Below, in pieces: positions 26,476 to 35,520 of a DNA stretch of 64,000 nt. The translations under genes were made by a program, and so were the position numbers. Below the pieces are notes generated by a model. It was not told where the DNA came from. It did no database searches and was given only the letters and a program-made list of their open reading frames with translations. Every line of letters starts with the position of its first letter. Position 1 is the first letter of the stretch. This DNA comes from Peptococcaceae bacterium (GTDB lineage Bacteria; Bacillota; Peptococcia; Peptococcales; Peptococcaceae), in the NCBI GenBank assembly GCA_017399005.1, contig JAFQEO010000009.1, forward strand, positions 80,309 to 144,308. The letters run 5' to 3'.

Positions 26476-27696
26476 TTAGTTGTTCAGTTTTCCGTTTTCC
26501 CATCTGGTTACACACAAAGAACCAACAATGTCACCGGTGATATTCATTGTGGTACGACCCATGTCAAACAGACGATCCACCGCAATAATTAAACCGATAT
26601 AATCTACTGGAATACCCAGAGTGGTTAATACCATAGTCAGCATGATAACACCGGCACCCGGAGTCCCTGCTGTACCGATTGCCGATAATGTAGCAATGGC
26701 AACAACCATAATCATCTGAGTCAGTGTCAGGTCAACACCAGCACAGGTAGCCAGGAATACGGTTGCCACACACTGGTAAATTGCTGTACCATCCATGTGA
26801 ATGGTAGCGCCCAGAGGCAGTACAAAAGCGGCGATGTTCTTGTCGGCACCCATTTTTTCCGCACATTCTTTAGACACTGGCAGAGTTGCTGCAGAAGATG
26901 CGGAGGTAAATGCGAAAATCATAGCAGGCACCGCTTCTTTAAAGAATTTTACCGGATTCAGACCAGCACCGAATTTAGCTGCGATAGAATATACCACAAT
27001 CGCATGCAGGAAATAACCGATATAAGCACACAGCAGAACCAGTGCCAGAGAGCCCAGAATTGCAGCCCCCTGAGTAGCTACTACCCACGCCATGTAGGTG
27101 AATACCCCGATTGGAGACAGGCTGATGATAAAGGTCATCAGTTTTTCGATAACAGCATACATAGAATCCACCAGCTGTCTTACCGGTTCACTCTGTTCTC
27201 CGGCTGCCAGAATGGAACCGCCAAAAAACAGTGCAATCACGATAACCTGCAGCATATTAGCATCCCCAAAGGCTTTCCACATATTAGACGGGAAAATACC
27301 AACCAGAACGCTCATAAAGCCGTCAAACTGTTTTGCTTCATAAGTAGTATCACCCAGAGCCAGTGTAGGGAATAAACCGGCACCGTCAAACAGATTTGCC
27401 ATTAAAAGCCCTACTGCACAGGCAACGGCAGTTGTTGCCATAAAGAAAGCAACGGTTTTACCGCCTACCGAACCTACTTTTTTCATATCCCCCATGGAGA
27501 TAATCCCCTGAATCATAGATAACAATACAACTGGCACTACAATAAATTTCAGCAGATTGACAAAAATATCACCGAATGGTTTCAGATACTGTTCGGTAAG
27601 TGCTGCACTGTCGGTAAAGAAAAAAATTAAACCGACAACAACCCCCAGCAGCAGCGCAATCAGAATCTGCTGTGGAAGACTGAGTTTTTTCTTCAT
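26476..27696 (-). CDS. Dicarboxylate/amino acid:cation symporter (DAACS family)
   Basis: A 406-residue membrane transporter that couples sodium or proton entry to uptake of glutamate, aspartate, serine/threonine or C4-dicarboxylates. Family marks are the C-terminal half with SASSAATLP, the substrate/cation loop PLGATIHMDGTAIYQ, the AIGTAGTPGAG hairpin and DRLFDMGRTTMNITGD. I start at the ATG 27694-27696; the ATG four codons earlier overlaps the GGAGG site. It is monocistronic, with its own terminator. The substrate cannot be assigned by eye. Confidence 0.92.
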   Translation of the reverse strand: MKKKLSLPQQILIALLLGVVVGLIFFFTDSAALTEQYLKPFGDIFVNLLKFIVVPVVLLSMIQGIISMGDMKKVGSVGGKTVAFFMATTAVACAVGLLMANLFDGAGLFPTLALGDTTYEAKQFDGFMSVLVGIFPSNMWKAFGDANMLQVIVIALFFGGSILAAGEQSEPVRQLVDSMYAVIEKLMTFIISLSPIGVFTYMAWVVATQGAAILGSLALVLLCAYIGYFLHAIVVYSIAAKFGAGLNPVKFFKEAVPAMIFAFTSASSAATLPVSKECAEKMGADKNIAAFVLPLGATIHMDGTAIYQCVATVFLATCAGVDLTLTQMIMVVAIATLSAIGTAGTPGAGVIMLTMVLTTLGIPVDYIGLIIAVDRLFDMGRTTMNITGDIVGSLCVTRWENGKLNN

Positions 27697-27857
27697 AAAG
27701 ACCTCCATGTATTAACAAAAATTTTACACAACTATTTATTTTATATAAAATCCAGTCATTTGACAAGCACTTCCGTTCATTTTGTTGCAAACTGACAGAA
27801 AATAGAGATAATTCTGCGAATCGTTTACACTTCTCCGTCCTGTTTTTTCGTTTCTTC

Positions 27858-27886
27858 TGTTCAATTATTCAGAAATGTGCTATAAT
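27858..27886 (+). promoter_or_regulatory. hpt promoter
   Basis: -35-like TGTTCA (27858-27863), 17-base spacer, perfect -10 TATAAT (27881-27886). The start codon is about 80 bp downstream. I see no purine riboswitch in the leader. Confidence 0.5.
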
Positions 27887-27964
27887 TCGTCTTAATGTAA
27901 AAACCATACAGAATACAGTTGCAGATAATCCAATTTTTGCAGCTGTTCTTTAGGAGGAACTTCG

Positions 27965-28501
27965 ATGCATCCAGATGTACAGGAAATTTTATTAACCGAA
28001 GAACAGATTGCCAGCCGGGTAGCCGAACTCGGCGTTCAAATCAGCCAGGACTACGCCGGCGAAGAAGTTATTCTTGTAAGCGTATTAAACGGAGCTATGC
28101 CGTTCACCTGTGATTTAATGCGAAAACTGGACGGTGATATCGTACTGGATTCTATTGTTGCCTCCAGTTACGGAAGCGGCACAGTAAGCAGCGGTGAGGT
28201 AAAAATTAAAAAAGATATGAAGCAGGATGTTGCCGGTCGTCATGTGCTGCTGGTGGATGATGTGTTTGATACCGGCCTGACCATGAGCCTTCTGGTGAAT
28301 CTGATAAAAGAACGCAATGCAAAATCGGTAAAAAGCTGCGTATTTCTGAACAAACCTGCTCGCCGCACCGTGGATTATCATCCAGATTATATTGGCTACG
28401 ATATTCCTGATGCATTTGTTATCGGTTACGGTCTGGATTATAATGAACGCTACCGTAATCTGCCTTATGTTGGTGTAATTCGCCCGGAAGCAGTAAAATA
28501 A
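27965..28501 (+). CDS. hpt: Hypoxanthine phosphoribosyltransferase
   Basis: Salvages hypoxanthine and guanine to IMP and GMP using PRPP. The 178 residues carry the PRPP loop VLLVDDVFDTGLTMS (about 96-110), an N-terminal VLNGAMPFTCDL loop and the C-terminal PDAFVIGYGLDYNERYRNLPYVG segment typical of Hpt. TAGGAGGAA precedes the ATG. It is a single-gene unit with promoter and terminator, facing the convergent carB unit. In many Bacillota hpt lies beside tilS and ftsH; not here. Confidence 0.94.
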   Translation: MHPDVQEILLTEEQIASRVAELGVQISQDYAGEEVILVSVLNGAMPFTCDLMRKLDGDIVLDSIVASSYGSGTVSSGEVKIKKDMKQDVAGRHVLLVDDVFDTGLTMSLLVNLIKERNAKSVKSCVFLNKPARRTVDYHPDYIGYDIPDAFVIGYGLDYNERYRNLPYVGVIRPEAVK

Positions 28502-28534
28502 TGATTCTTTTCAATTATTTCTTTGTAATGCACA

Positions 28535-28569
28535 AAACGCCGCTCCGGATTTTCCGGGCGGCGTTTTTT
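28535..28569 (+). terminator. Terminator of hpt
   Basis: CGCCGCTCCGG, loop ATTTT, CCGGGCGGCG, then TTTTTT on the plus strand, 35 bp past the hpt stop codon. Confidence 0.88.
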
Positions 28570-28594
28570 ATATTTAACATATCTTAACGAAAAG

Positions 28595-28630
28595 AAAAAG
28601 CTCAAATCCTGTTATGGATTTGAGCTTTTT
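28595..28630 (-). terminator. Terminator of the pyrE-carB unit
   Basis: Perfect 15-bp stem AAAAAGCTCAAATCC / GGATTTGAGCTTTTT with a 6-base loop, T-rich on both sides, so it could act in both directions. It lies about 40 bp after the carB stop codon. Confidence 0.88.
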
Positions 28631-28667
28631 GCAGTTATACTTTGCTTCAATTGTTTTGCGCTTCTAT

Positions 28668-31600
28668 TTACGCGTCAATTGTGGAGATTGTCAGAGTGGT
28701 TTCTTCTAATACATCTAACAGAGCCGCAGCAGTATCCAGAGAGGTAAACATGGTTACATTGTATTCGGTTGCAATCTGACGCAGCTGAACACCGTCGCCT
28801 TCACTGCTTGCATCTGGCGCTTTTGTATTGATGAAGTAAGCAATATGCCCCTGGCGTAATGCATTTGGAATATCATCGCTGCCATCGCTGATTTTTGCAA
28901 ATGCCTGTGTACGAATGCCATGTTCTTTCAGGAAGTTTGCAGTACCAGCAGTTGCCTCAATGTTGAAGCCCAGCTGATAGAAACGACGAATCAGCGGCAG
29001 TGCTTCTTCTTTATCATTATCTGCGATGGTGCAGAATACGGTACCGTAGTTCTGCAGATTCATACCGGAAGCCTGCAGCGCTTTGTAAACGGCACGGGTC
29101 ATGGTACGGTCGTAACCGATTGCTTCACCGGTAGATTTCATTTCCGGAGACAGATAAGCATCTAAACCGCGGATTTTATTGAAGGAGAACACTGGAGCTT
29201 TTACATACCAGCGTTCTTTTTCATCTGGATAGATATCAAAGAAGCCCTGTTCTTTCAGGCTCTTACCTAAAATCACTTCGGTTGCGATATCTGCCAGGGA
29301 ATAACCGGTCGCTTTGGACAGGAACGGTACAGTACGGGAAGAACGAGGGTTTACCTCAATGATATATACGTTGTCTTCCTCATCTACGATAAACTGGATG
29401 TTGAACAGACCCACAATGCCGATACCCAGACCTAATTTTTTAGCATACTGTAAGATGATGCCTTTTACTTTATTGGAAATGGAGAACGGCGGATAAACGG
29501 AGATGGAGTCCCCAGAGTGTACACCGGTACGTTCAATCAGTTCCATGATCCCAGGAACAAATACATCACGACCATCGCAGATAGCATCGATTTCCACTTC
29601 ACGACCCTGAATATATTTGTCAACCAGAACCGGTTTATCTTCGTCGATTTCTACCGCAGTTCTTAAATACTGGCGTAACTGTTCTTCATTCGCAACAATC
29701 TGCATTGCACGACCACCCAGAACGAAGGATGGACGAACCAGAACCGGATAGCCAATTTCGGCTGCTGCAGCAATACCGTCTTCCAGATTGGTAACCGCTT
29801 TCCCTTTTGCACGAGGAATATTTAATTCATTTAACAGATTTTCAAATGCGTTACGGTCTTCTGCGCGATCAATAGCTGCACAGTCAGTACCGATAATTTT
29901 CACACCGCGGTCATGCAGAGGCTGTGCCAGGTTGATAGCAGTCTGACCACCTAAAGAGGCGATAACACCTTCCGGTTTTTCAAACTCAACGATATTCATA
30001 ACATCTTCTGGAGTCAGCGGTTCGAAGTACAGTTTGTCTGCAGTTGTATAGTCGGTAGAAACAGTTTCCGGGTTGTTGTTAATGATAATCGCTTCATAAC
30101 CGGCATTTTTGATGGTCATAACCGCATGAACTGTAGAGTAGTCAAATTCTACACCCTGGCCGATACGGATAGGACCTGCACCTAAAACGATAATTTTCTT
30201 TCTGTCGGTTAAGCGAGATGTATTCTCACCTGTATAGGAAGAATAGAAGTATGGAATATATGCACCGGTATGGCAGGTATCAACCATTTTGAACACAGGG
30301 AACATATTCAGTTCTTTGCGCATGTTGTATACATCCAGTTCTGTGCATTTCCATAAATAAGCAATATATTTATCACTAAAGCCCATTTTCTTAGCTGCTG
30401 CCAGAATTTCCGCGTCTTTCTGAACACGCAGTTTTTCTTCCATGTCGATAATGTTTTTGATTGCTTCCAGGAAGAACGGAGTAATCATGGTGATTTCATG
30501 AATTTTTTCAACAGAAACACCGTGGTAGATTAACTCTGCAATCGCAAACAGGTTATCGGAGCGGAATTCACTGATATATTCTAACAGTTCTTCGACGCTC
30601 ATATCGTTAAATTTGGACAGATACAGATGATTTGCACCAATTTCCAGGGAACGAATGCCTTTTAAAATGGCTTCTTCCAGATTGGAACCGATACCCATAA
30701 CTTCACCGGTTGCTTTCATCTGAGTGCCCAGTTTATTGGTTGCAGATGCAAATTTATCAAACGGGAAGCGAGGTAATTTTGCAATTACATAGTCTAATTT
30801 TGGTTCATACGCTGCATTGGTATTCGCAATCTGAATATCTTCTAATGCCATGCCAACAGCAATTTTTGCTGTAACACGAGCGATAGGATAACCGGAAGCC
30901 TTGGATGCCAGTGCAGAAGAACGGGAAACTCGAGGGTTCACTTCGATTAAGTAATATTCGGATGTATGAGGATGCAGTGCGAACTGAACATTGCAGCCGC
31001 CGGCAATTTTTAATTCTTTGATGAGCTTGATTGCAGAATCGTTCAGCATCTTCTCATCTTCTTTGCTCAGAGTCATGATTGGAGCAACAACGCAGGAGTC
31101 ACCGGTATGAACACCAACCGGGTCAATGTTTTCCATACCGCAGATTGTGATGGCATGGTCGTTGGAGTCACGCATAACTTCGAACTCAATTTCTTTGTAA
31201 CCTTTTACGGATTTTTCAATTAAAACCTGATGTACAGGAGATAATTTAAATGCATTGAGGCCGATTTCCTCCAGTTCTGCATCGTTGTAAGCAAAACCGC
31301 CGCCAGTGCCGCCTAATGTGAAAGCAGGACGCAGTACAACCGGATAACCAATGCGGTTAGCCGCTTCTTTTGCTTCTTCCAGAGAGTAAGTGATTTCAGA
31401 AGGAATAACCGGTTCCCCGATGGATTCGCACAGTTCTTTGAACAGTTCACGGTCTTCTGCGCGTTCAATAGAAGCACTGGATGTCCCCAGCAGTTCTACA
31501 TTACATTCTTTCAGAACACCTTTCTTTTCTAACTGCATTGCCAGATTCAGACCTGTCTGACCGCCGATACCAGGAATAATCGCATCCGGACGTTCATGAC

Positions 31601-31835
31601 GAATAATTTTTGCCACATATTCCAGAGTTAACGGCTCCATGTATACTTTGTCAGCAATAATGGTGTCAGTCATAATCGTTGCAGGGTTGGAGTTGCATAA
31701 AACAACTTCGTAGCCCTCTTCTTTCAGTGCAAGACACGCCTGTGTACCTGCATAGTCAAACTCTGCAGCCTGTCCGATAACAATAGGACCAGAGCCGATA
31801 ATCAGAATTTTCTTAATGTCTGTTCTTTTAGCCAT
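28668..31835 (-). CDS. carB: Carbamoyl-phosphate synthase large subunit
   Basis: Makes carbamoyl phosphate from ammonia, bicarbonate and two ATP, for pyrimidines and arginine. The 1055 residues hold two ATP-grasp halves; each starts with a dinucleotide-like loop (ILIIGSGPIVIGQAAEFDYAG and IVLGAGPIRIGQGVEFDYS) and repeats EVNPRVSRSSALASKA/EVNPRSSRTVPFLSKA. A C-terminal allosteric MGS-like domain covers about 935-1055. GGGAGG precedes the ATG. It follows pyrE by about 50 bp. The small glutaminase subunit carA is not in the window. Confidence 0.96.
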   Translation of the reverse strand: MAKRTDIKKILIIGSGPIVIGQAAEFDYAGTQACLALKEEGYEVVLCNSNPATIMTDTIIADKVYMEPLTLEYVAKIIRHERPDAIIPGIGGQTGLNLAMQLEKKGVLKECNVELLGTSSASIERAEDRELFKELCESIGEPVIPSEITYSLEEAKEAANRIGYPVVLRPAFTLGGTGGGFAYNDAELEEIGLNAFKLSPVHQVLIEKSVKGYKEIEFEVMRDSNDHAITICGMENIDPVGVHTGDSCVVAPIMTLSKEDEKMLNDSAIKLIKELKIAGGCNVQFALHPHTSEYYLIEVNPRVSRSSALASKASGYPIARVTAKIAVGMALEDIQIANTNAAYEPKLDYVIAKLPRFPFDKFASATNKLGTQMKATGEVMGIGSNLEEAILKGIRSLEIGANHLYLSKFNDMSVEELLEYISEFRSDNLFAIAELIYHGVSVEKIHEITMITPFFLEAIKNIIDMEEKLRVQKDAEILAAAKKMGFSDKYIAYLWKCTELDVYNMRKELNMFPVFKMVDTCHTGAYIPYFYSSYTGENTSRLTDRKKIIVLGAGPIRIGQGVEFDYSTVHAVMTIKNAGYEAIIINNNPETVSTDYTTADKLYFEPLTPEDVMNIVEFEKPEGVIASLGGQTAINLAQPLHDRGVKIIGTDCAAIDRAEDRNAFENLLNELNIPRAKGKAVTNLEDGIAAAAEIGYPVLVRPSFVLGGRAMQIVANEEQLRQYLRTAVEIDEDKPVLVDKYIQGREVEIDAICDGRDVFVPGIMELIERTGVHSGDSISVYPPFSISNKVKGIILQYAKKLGLGIGIVGLFNIQFIVDEEDNVYIIEVNPRSSRTVPFLSKATGYSLADIATEVILGKSLKEQGFFDIYPDEKERWYVKAPVFSFNKIRGLDAYLSPEMKSTGEAIGYDRTMTRAVYKALQASGMNLQNYGTVFCTIADNDKEEALPLIRRFYQLGFNIEATAGTANFLKEHGIRTQAFAKISDGSDDIPNALRQGHIAYFINTKAPDASSEGDGVQLRQIATEYNVTMFTSLDTAAALLDVLEETTLTISTIDA

Positions 31836-31886
31836 TTTTTTATCCTCCCGGTTTTTATAATCTTCTATAGGAACGATGCTTTTTGC

Positions 31887-32567
31887 TTATTTTGCACCGT
31901 ACTGTTCATAGTATGCGTCAATTGCCGCTTTTAAGGTATCGTCAATGATTACTTCGCCGTTTACTTCTTTATTGTACAGGCATTCTACAACTTCATTCAT
32001 ATCAACAATGGCAGCTGTTTCAAACCCGTATAATTCTTTTACTTCATCCAGCGCACATTTTACGCCGCCCTTGCCGACTTCCATACGGTTTAAGGATACC
32101 ATCAGACCTACGATAGTAACATCCGCAGCACCTTTTACCTTTGGAACGGTTTCTTCCATGGATTTGCCGGATGTTGTAACATCTTCAATCATGATAACTC
32201 TGTCGCCGTCCTGTAATTCAGCACCGAGGAAGTTGCCTTTGTCCGCACCGTGGTCTTTTGCTTCTTTACGGTCCGAGCAGTAACGAACTTCTTTGCCGTA
32301 CAATTCGCTGTATGCCATAGCAGTTACAACTGCAAGAGGGATGCCTTTATAAGCCGGTCCAAATAATACGTCAAAATCATCGCCGTATTTTTCATGAATC
32401 GCTTTTGCATAATATTCGCCTAATTTTTTTAACTGTGTACCAGTTACATAGCCGCCGGCATTCATAAAGAATGGAGATTTACGCCCGCTCTTTAATGTAA
32501 ATTCGCCGAATTTCAGTACTTTGCTGTCTACCATGAACTGGATAAACTCTTTTTTATACTGTTCCAT
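31887..32567 (-). CDS. pyrE: Orotate phosphoribosyltransferase
   Basis: Converts orotate and PRPP to OMP. The 226 residues show the PRPP motif VIMIEDVTTSGKSM (about 122-135), FTLKSGRKSPFF near the N-terminus and FGPAYKGIPLA. The ATG at 32565-32567 has AAGGGGGA nine bases upstream; a TTG immediately before it is possible but less likely. It is first in the pyrE-carB unit. Leader length is only about 30 bases, so a PyrR attenuator is not present. Confidence 0.95.
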   Translation of the reverse strand: MEQYKKEFIQFMVDSKVLKFGEFTLKSGRKSPFFMNAGGYVTGTQLKKLGEYYAKAIHEKYGDDFDVLFGPAYKGIPLAVVTAMAYSELYGKEVRYCSDRKEAKDHGADKGNFLGAELQDGDRVIMIEDVTTSGKSMEETVPKVKGAADVTIVGLMVSLNRMEVGKGGVKCALDEVKELYGFETAAIVDMNEVVECLYNKEVNGEVIIDDTLKAAIDAYYEQYGAK

Positions 32568-32604
32568 CAAACAAATCCCCCTTTATTTATGTTCAAACCG
32601 ATTA

Positions 32605-32634
32605 ATTATATCATACAATCCGGCAATCTGACAA
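32605..32634 (-). promoter_or_regulatory. pyrE-carB promoter
   Basis: On the minus strand: -35 TTGTCA (32629-32634), 18-base spacer, perfect -10 TATAAT (32605-32610). Confidence 0.7.
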
Positions 32635-32757
32635 TATCAATATGTTAAAAACAAATATAAAATTATGTATTTTCTGTAACCTTGTTCACACACGGACTCT
32701 TATTATATTTTAGTCCAAAATGAACAGAAAGTCCATGTATCATACTCGAATATTCCA

Positions 32758-32805
32758 CCTGTTTTTGTATCTTATTTTCATTTTCAAATAAGATACAAAA
32801 ACAGG
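32758..32805. repeat. Perfect 20-bp inverted repeat upstream of pyrE
   Basis: CCTGTTTTTGTATCTTATTT (32758-32777) is the exact reverse complement of 32786-32805, with an 8-base loop. It lies between the glnQ-like terminator and the pyrE promoter. It may be a backup terminator, an operator or a fold-back element. Confidence 0.8.
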
Positions 32806-32810
32806 GCACA

Positions 32811-32846
32811 AAAAATCCGGCACCTCTTTCGAGATACCGGATTTTC
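32811..32846 (-). terminator. Terminator of the amino acid ABC permease/ATPase unit
   Basis: On the minus strand AAAATCCGG, CTC-GAAA-GAG and CCGGATTTTTT fold as a hairpin with a T-tract, about 25 bp after the ATPase stop codon. Confidence 0.85.
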
Positions 32847-32869
32847 TTTTCGTGTTATATTCTGTTTTC

Positions 32870-33592
32870 TTACAGCACTTTCGCCAGGAAATTTTTTGTG
32901 CGTTCCTGCTGCGGGTTGCCGAACAATTCCTGCGGAGTTCCCTGTTCCAGGACTTTCCCGCCGTCGATAAACAGCACACGGTCTGCAACTTCACGGGCAA
33001 AACCCATTTCGTGTGTTACAATTACCATGGTCATCCCTTCTTTGGCCAGGTCACGGATAACATTTAATACCTCGCCTACCATTTCAGGGTCCAGTGCCGA
33101 TGTCGGTTCATCAAACAGCATAATAGCCGGATGCATCGCCAGTGCACGGGCAATTGCCACACGCTGCTGCTGACCACCGGATAAATTATCCGGATATACT
33201 TTTGCTTTTTCCACCAGACCGACTTTTCTCAGCAGTTCCATAGCCTCTGCTTCCGCTTTTGCCTTGTCCATGCCTTTTACTTTCATCGGAGCCAGTGTAA
33301 TATTATCCAGTACATTCATATGAGGGAACAGATTAAACCGCTGGAATACCATTCCCATATTTTCACGGATTTTGTTTACATCATTTTTTTCGTCCGTGAT
33401 TTCCACACCATCGACCAGAATAGAACCGGATGTTGGTTCCTCCAGCAGATTCAGGCAGCGCAGAAAGGTACTTTTCCCGGAACCGGACGGCCCGATAACG
33501 CAGACAACCTCCTGATCCCGAATGGTTTCGGTAATCCCGTTCAGTACATTCAGTTTGCCAAAACTTTTATGCAAATCTTTTACTTCAATCAT
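32870..33592 (-). CDS. Polar amino acid ABC transporter ATP-binding protein
   Basis: A 240-residue GlnQ-type ATPase. Walker A is GPSGSGKST, the Q-loop region is [19 protein letters not shown], the signature [16 protein letters not shown], Walker [15 protein letters not shown], and the H-loop VTHEMGFA. It ends with the family's NFLAKVL. It energises uptake by the permease 12 bp upstream and the binding protein at 34469-35281. The amino acid carried is not identifiable by eye. Confidence 0.94.
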   Translation of the reverse strand: MIEVKDLHKSFGKLNVLNGITETIRDQEVVCVIGPSGSGKSTFLRCLNLLEEPTSGSILVDGVEITDEKNDVNKIRENMGMVFQRFNLFPHMNVLDNITLAPMKVKGMDKAKAEAEAMELLRKVGLVEKAKVYPDNLSGGQQQRVAIARALAMHPAIMLFDEPTSALDPEMVGEVLNVIRDLAKEGMTMVIVTHEMGFAREVADRVLFIDGGKVLEQGTPQELFGNPQQERTKNFLAKVL

Positions 33593-33604
33593 GGCTGTCC
33601 CTCC

Positions 33605-34288
33605 TTACTTGCTGCTCATATTCCATTTCACTTCAATGTAGTTAACCACACGGGAAATGGTGAAGGTTAAGATCAGATATACACAGGCAACGCCGATGTA
33701 CGCCGGGAATGGCGCATAGGTTGTGGTGATGTAAATCTGACCTGTTTTCAGAATTTCAGTTACACCGATAACTGCCAGCAGCGAGGTATCTTTTAATAAT
33801 ACGATAAACTCGTTACATAACGGTGGAATTACCCGTTTTACTGCCTGCGGCAGAATAATATAACGCATTGCTTTTGTGTGGCTCATCCCCAGAGAACGTG
33901 CCGCCTCCATCTGCCCACGGTCAATAGACTGAATCCCGGAGCGGAAAATTTCTGCAATGTAGGCACCACTGTTTAAACTGCAGACCACAATTGCCGTTGT
34001 CATAACATCAAAATAAAACCCGCTGACACCGTCTAACGAGTTCATCAGCCCCGGCACCCCGAAATGGAACAGCAGAATCTGTACATACAGAGGTGTCCCG
34101 CGCAGACATTCAATATATACATTGGCGATAATACGCAGAGGCCAGATTTTACTCAGTTTGCTCAGCGCCATCACCATACCGATAATCATACCAATACATA
34201 CTGCGATTGCTGTAATTTTAATCGTAATTGTTGCGCCGACCCATAAACGCGGCATCAGCGTCCAGAAATGAAATCCAAAATCATTCAT
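33605..34288 (-). CDS. Polar amino acid ABC transporter permease
   Basis: A 227-residue HisM/GlnP-type inner-membrane permease with about five membrane segments. GATITIKITAIAVCIGMIIGMVMAL opens the domain; YIECLRGTPLYVQILLFHFG and the EAA loop EAARSLGMSHTKAMRYIILPQAVKRVIPPL are diagnostic. The ATG at 34286-34288 is favoured; the AAGGGAG upstream is spaced rather far (14 bases), and an ATG ten codons earlier lacks a ribosome site. It has its own promoter, separate from the binding-protein gene. Confidence 0.92.
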   Translation of the reverse strand: MNDFGFHFWTLMPRLWVGATITIKITAIAVCIGMIIGMVMALSKLSKIWPLRIIANVYIECLRGTPLYVQILLFHFGVPGLMNSLDGVSGFYFDVMTTAIVVCSLNSGAYIAEIFRSGIQSIDRGQMEAARSLGMSHTKAMRYIILPQAVKRVIPPLCNEFIVLLKDTSLLAVIGVTEILKTGQIYITTTYAPFPAYIGVACVYLILTFTISRVVNYIEVKWNMSSK

Positions 34289-34329
34289 CTGCTTTTCAGC
34301 ACTCCCTTTTTCATGCAAAATACTTTATT

Positions 34330-34359
34330 ATTATACCTCATGATACCGCCTTCTGGCAA
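34330..34359 (-). promoter_or_regulatory. Promoter of the permease/ATPase unit
   Basis: On the minus strand: -35 TTGCCA (34354-34359), 18-base spacer, -10 TATAAT (34330-34335), downstream of the binding-protein terminator. Confidence 0.6.
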
Positions 34360-34380
34360 GAAATTCCGTGTGTTAAATGA

Positions 34381-34433
34381 AAAAAAATCGAGGTTATTGC
34401 ATAAAGATAACTTCTTTATACAACAACCTCGAT
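34381..34433 (-). terminator. Terminator between the binding protein and permease genes
   Basis: On the minus strand ATCGAGGTT pairs with AACCTCGAT, with inner ATAAAG/CTTTAT pairing, followed by at least seven T residues. It should let the binding protein be made in excess of the membrane parts. Confidence 0.88.
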
Positions 34434-34468
34434 GATATTCCGTAATTTACAGCTATCCCCGATGAAAA

Positions 34469-35281
34469 TTATTCAGCAGCGCCGAAGTATTTGTCAATCA
34501 GAGCATCGTATGTGCCGTTAGCTTTTACGTTTTCCAGACCTGCGTTCAGTTTATCCAGCAGTTCTGTGTTGTCCAGAGAAACTGCGATACCGAACTGTTC
34601 TGGTTCTTCTACTACGAATTCAGCAGCAATTTTTGCTACTTCAGGATGAGCTGCTACATAAGCGCCGTTTACAGGGATGTCCATGATAACAGCGTCAACT
34701 TCGCCGTTGCCCAGAGCCAGCATGCAAACATTGATGTTTTCCAGCAGTTTTACTTCAGCAACAACGCCAGCTTCCTGCAGTTCCAGAGATTTTGCAGCAC
34801 CGGTGGTACCCATCTGGGAAGCAACTACTTTGCCTGCCAGATCTGCTTCGGAAGTGATATCTTCGTTATCAGCAGCTACAGCAATGTTTAAACCTGCATC
34901 ATAGTAAGGAGCAGTAAATGCTACCTGTTCCTGACGTGCAGGAGTGATGCTCATACCAGCAATGGCAGCGTCTAACTGACCGTTCTGTACAGCCATTACC
35001 AGACCGTCAAATTCCATGTTAACCATTTCTACTTCCATACCCTGGTCAGCAGCGATTGCGTTGATTAAGTCAACGTCAAAGCCGATGATGGTTTCGCCGT
35101 CTTCAGCCATCATTTCGAATGGTTCGAATGCAGCGTTGGTACCAACAGTCAGTACTACTGCTTCCTGGTTTTCTGCATCAGCATTTGCATCCTGTGCAGC
35201 GTCATTGCCGCCGCAGCCTGCGAACAGCATCATGCTGGTAGCCAGTACACCGGCAACCAGTGCTTTACTAAATTTTTTCAT
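34469..35281 (-). CDS. Amino acid ABC transporter substrate-binding lipoprotein
   Basis: A 270-residue periplasmic-binding-protein type 2 lipoprotein. A lipoprotein signal ends in LFAGC (Cys23). The binding fold carries TVGTNAAFEPFEM, GFDVDLINAIA, GMSITPARQEQVAFTAPYYDAGL and VASQMGTTGA, typical of polar amino acid receptors. The Arg after SITPA probably binds the substrate carboxylate. AGAGGGG precedes the ATG. Own promoter and terminator; permease and ATPase genes follow. Confidence 0.94.
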   Translation of the reverse strand: MKKFSKALVAGVLATSMMLFAGCGGNDAAQDANADAENQEAVVLTVGTNAAFEPFEMMAEDGETIIGFDVDLINAIAADQGMEVEMVNMEFDGLVMAVQNGQLDAAIAGMSITPARQEQVAFTAPYYDAGLNIAVAADNEDITSEADLAGKVVASQMGTTGAAKSLELQEAGVVAEVKLLENINVCMLALGNGEVDAVIMDIPVNGAYVAAHPEVAKIAAEFVVEEPEQFGIAVSLDNTELLDKLNAGLENVKANGTYDALIDKYFGAAE

Positions 35282-35342
35282 TTTGGAAAATCCCCTCTCG
35301 CTTTACCTTACGGTAAATGATAATAATATTTACACAGCATTT

Positions 35343-35371
35343 ATCATAGCCTTTTCCCGACTATTTTGCAA
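35343..35371 (-). promoter_or_regulatory. Promoter of the binding-protein gene
   Basis: On the minus strand: -35 TTGCAA (35366-35371), 17-base spacer, -10 TATGAT (35343-35348), about 60 bp before the start codon. Confidence 0.6.
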
Positions 35372-35520
35372 TAGATTTCTCTTCTTTTTTCAGAATTTTA
35401 CGGACAATTTTATCCCCGTTTATCCACAGAACATACCATCCCACTTGTGGATAATGTGGATAACCTGCTTTATTCTGCGCTATAAAGCCATTCCTTGTCC
35501 ACATCTTCTGTTAACAATTA

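Noticed and set aside
27887..27964. Purine riboswitch ahead of hpt
   Set aside because: The leader is about 70 bases and lacks the three-way junction motifs of purine aptamers.
32568..32640. PyrR-type attenuator ahead of pyrE
   Set aside because: The promoter -10 is only about 40 bp from the start codon, leaving no room, and the conserved PyrR-binding loop is absent.
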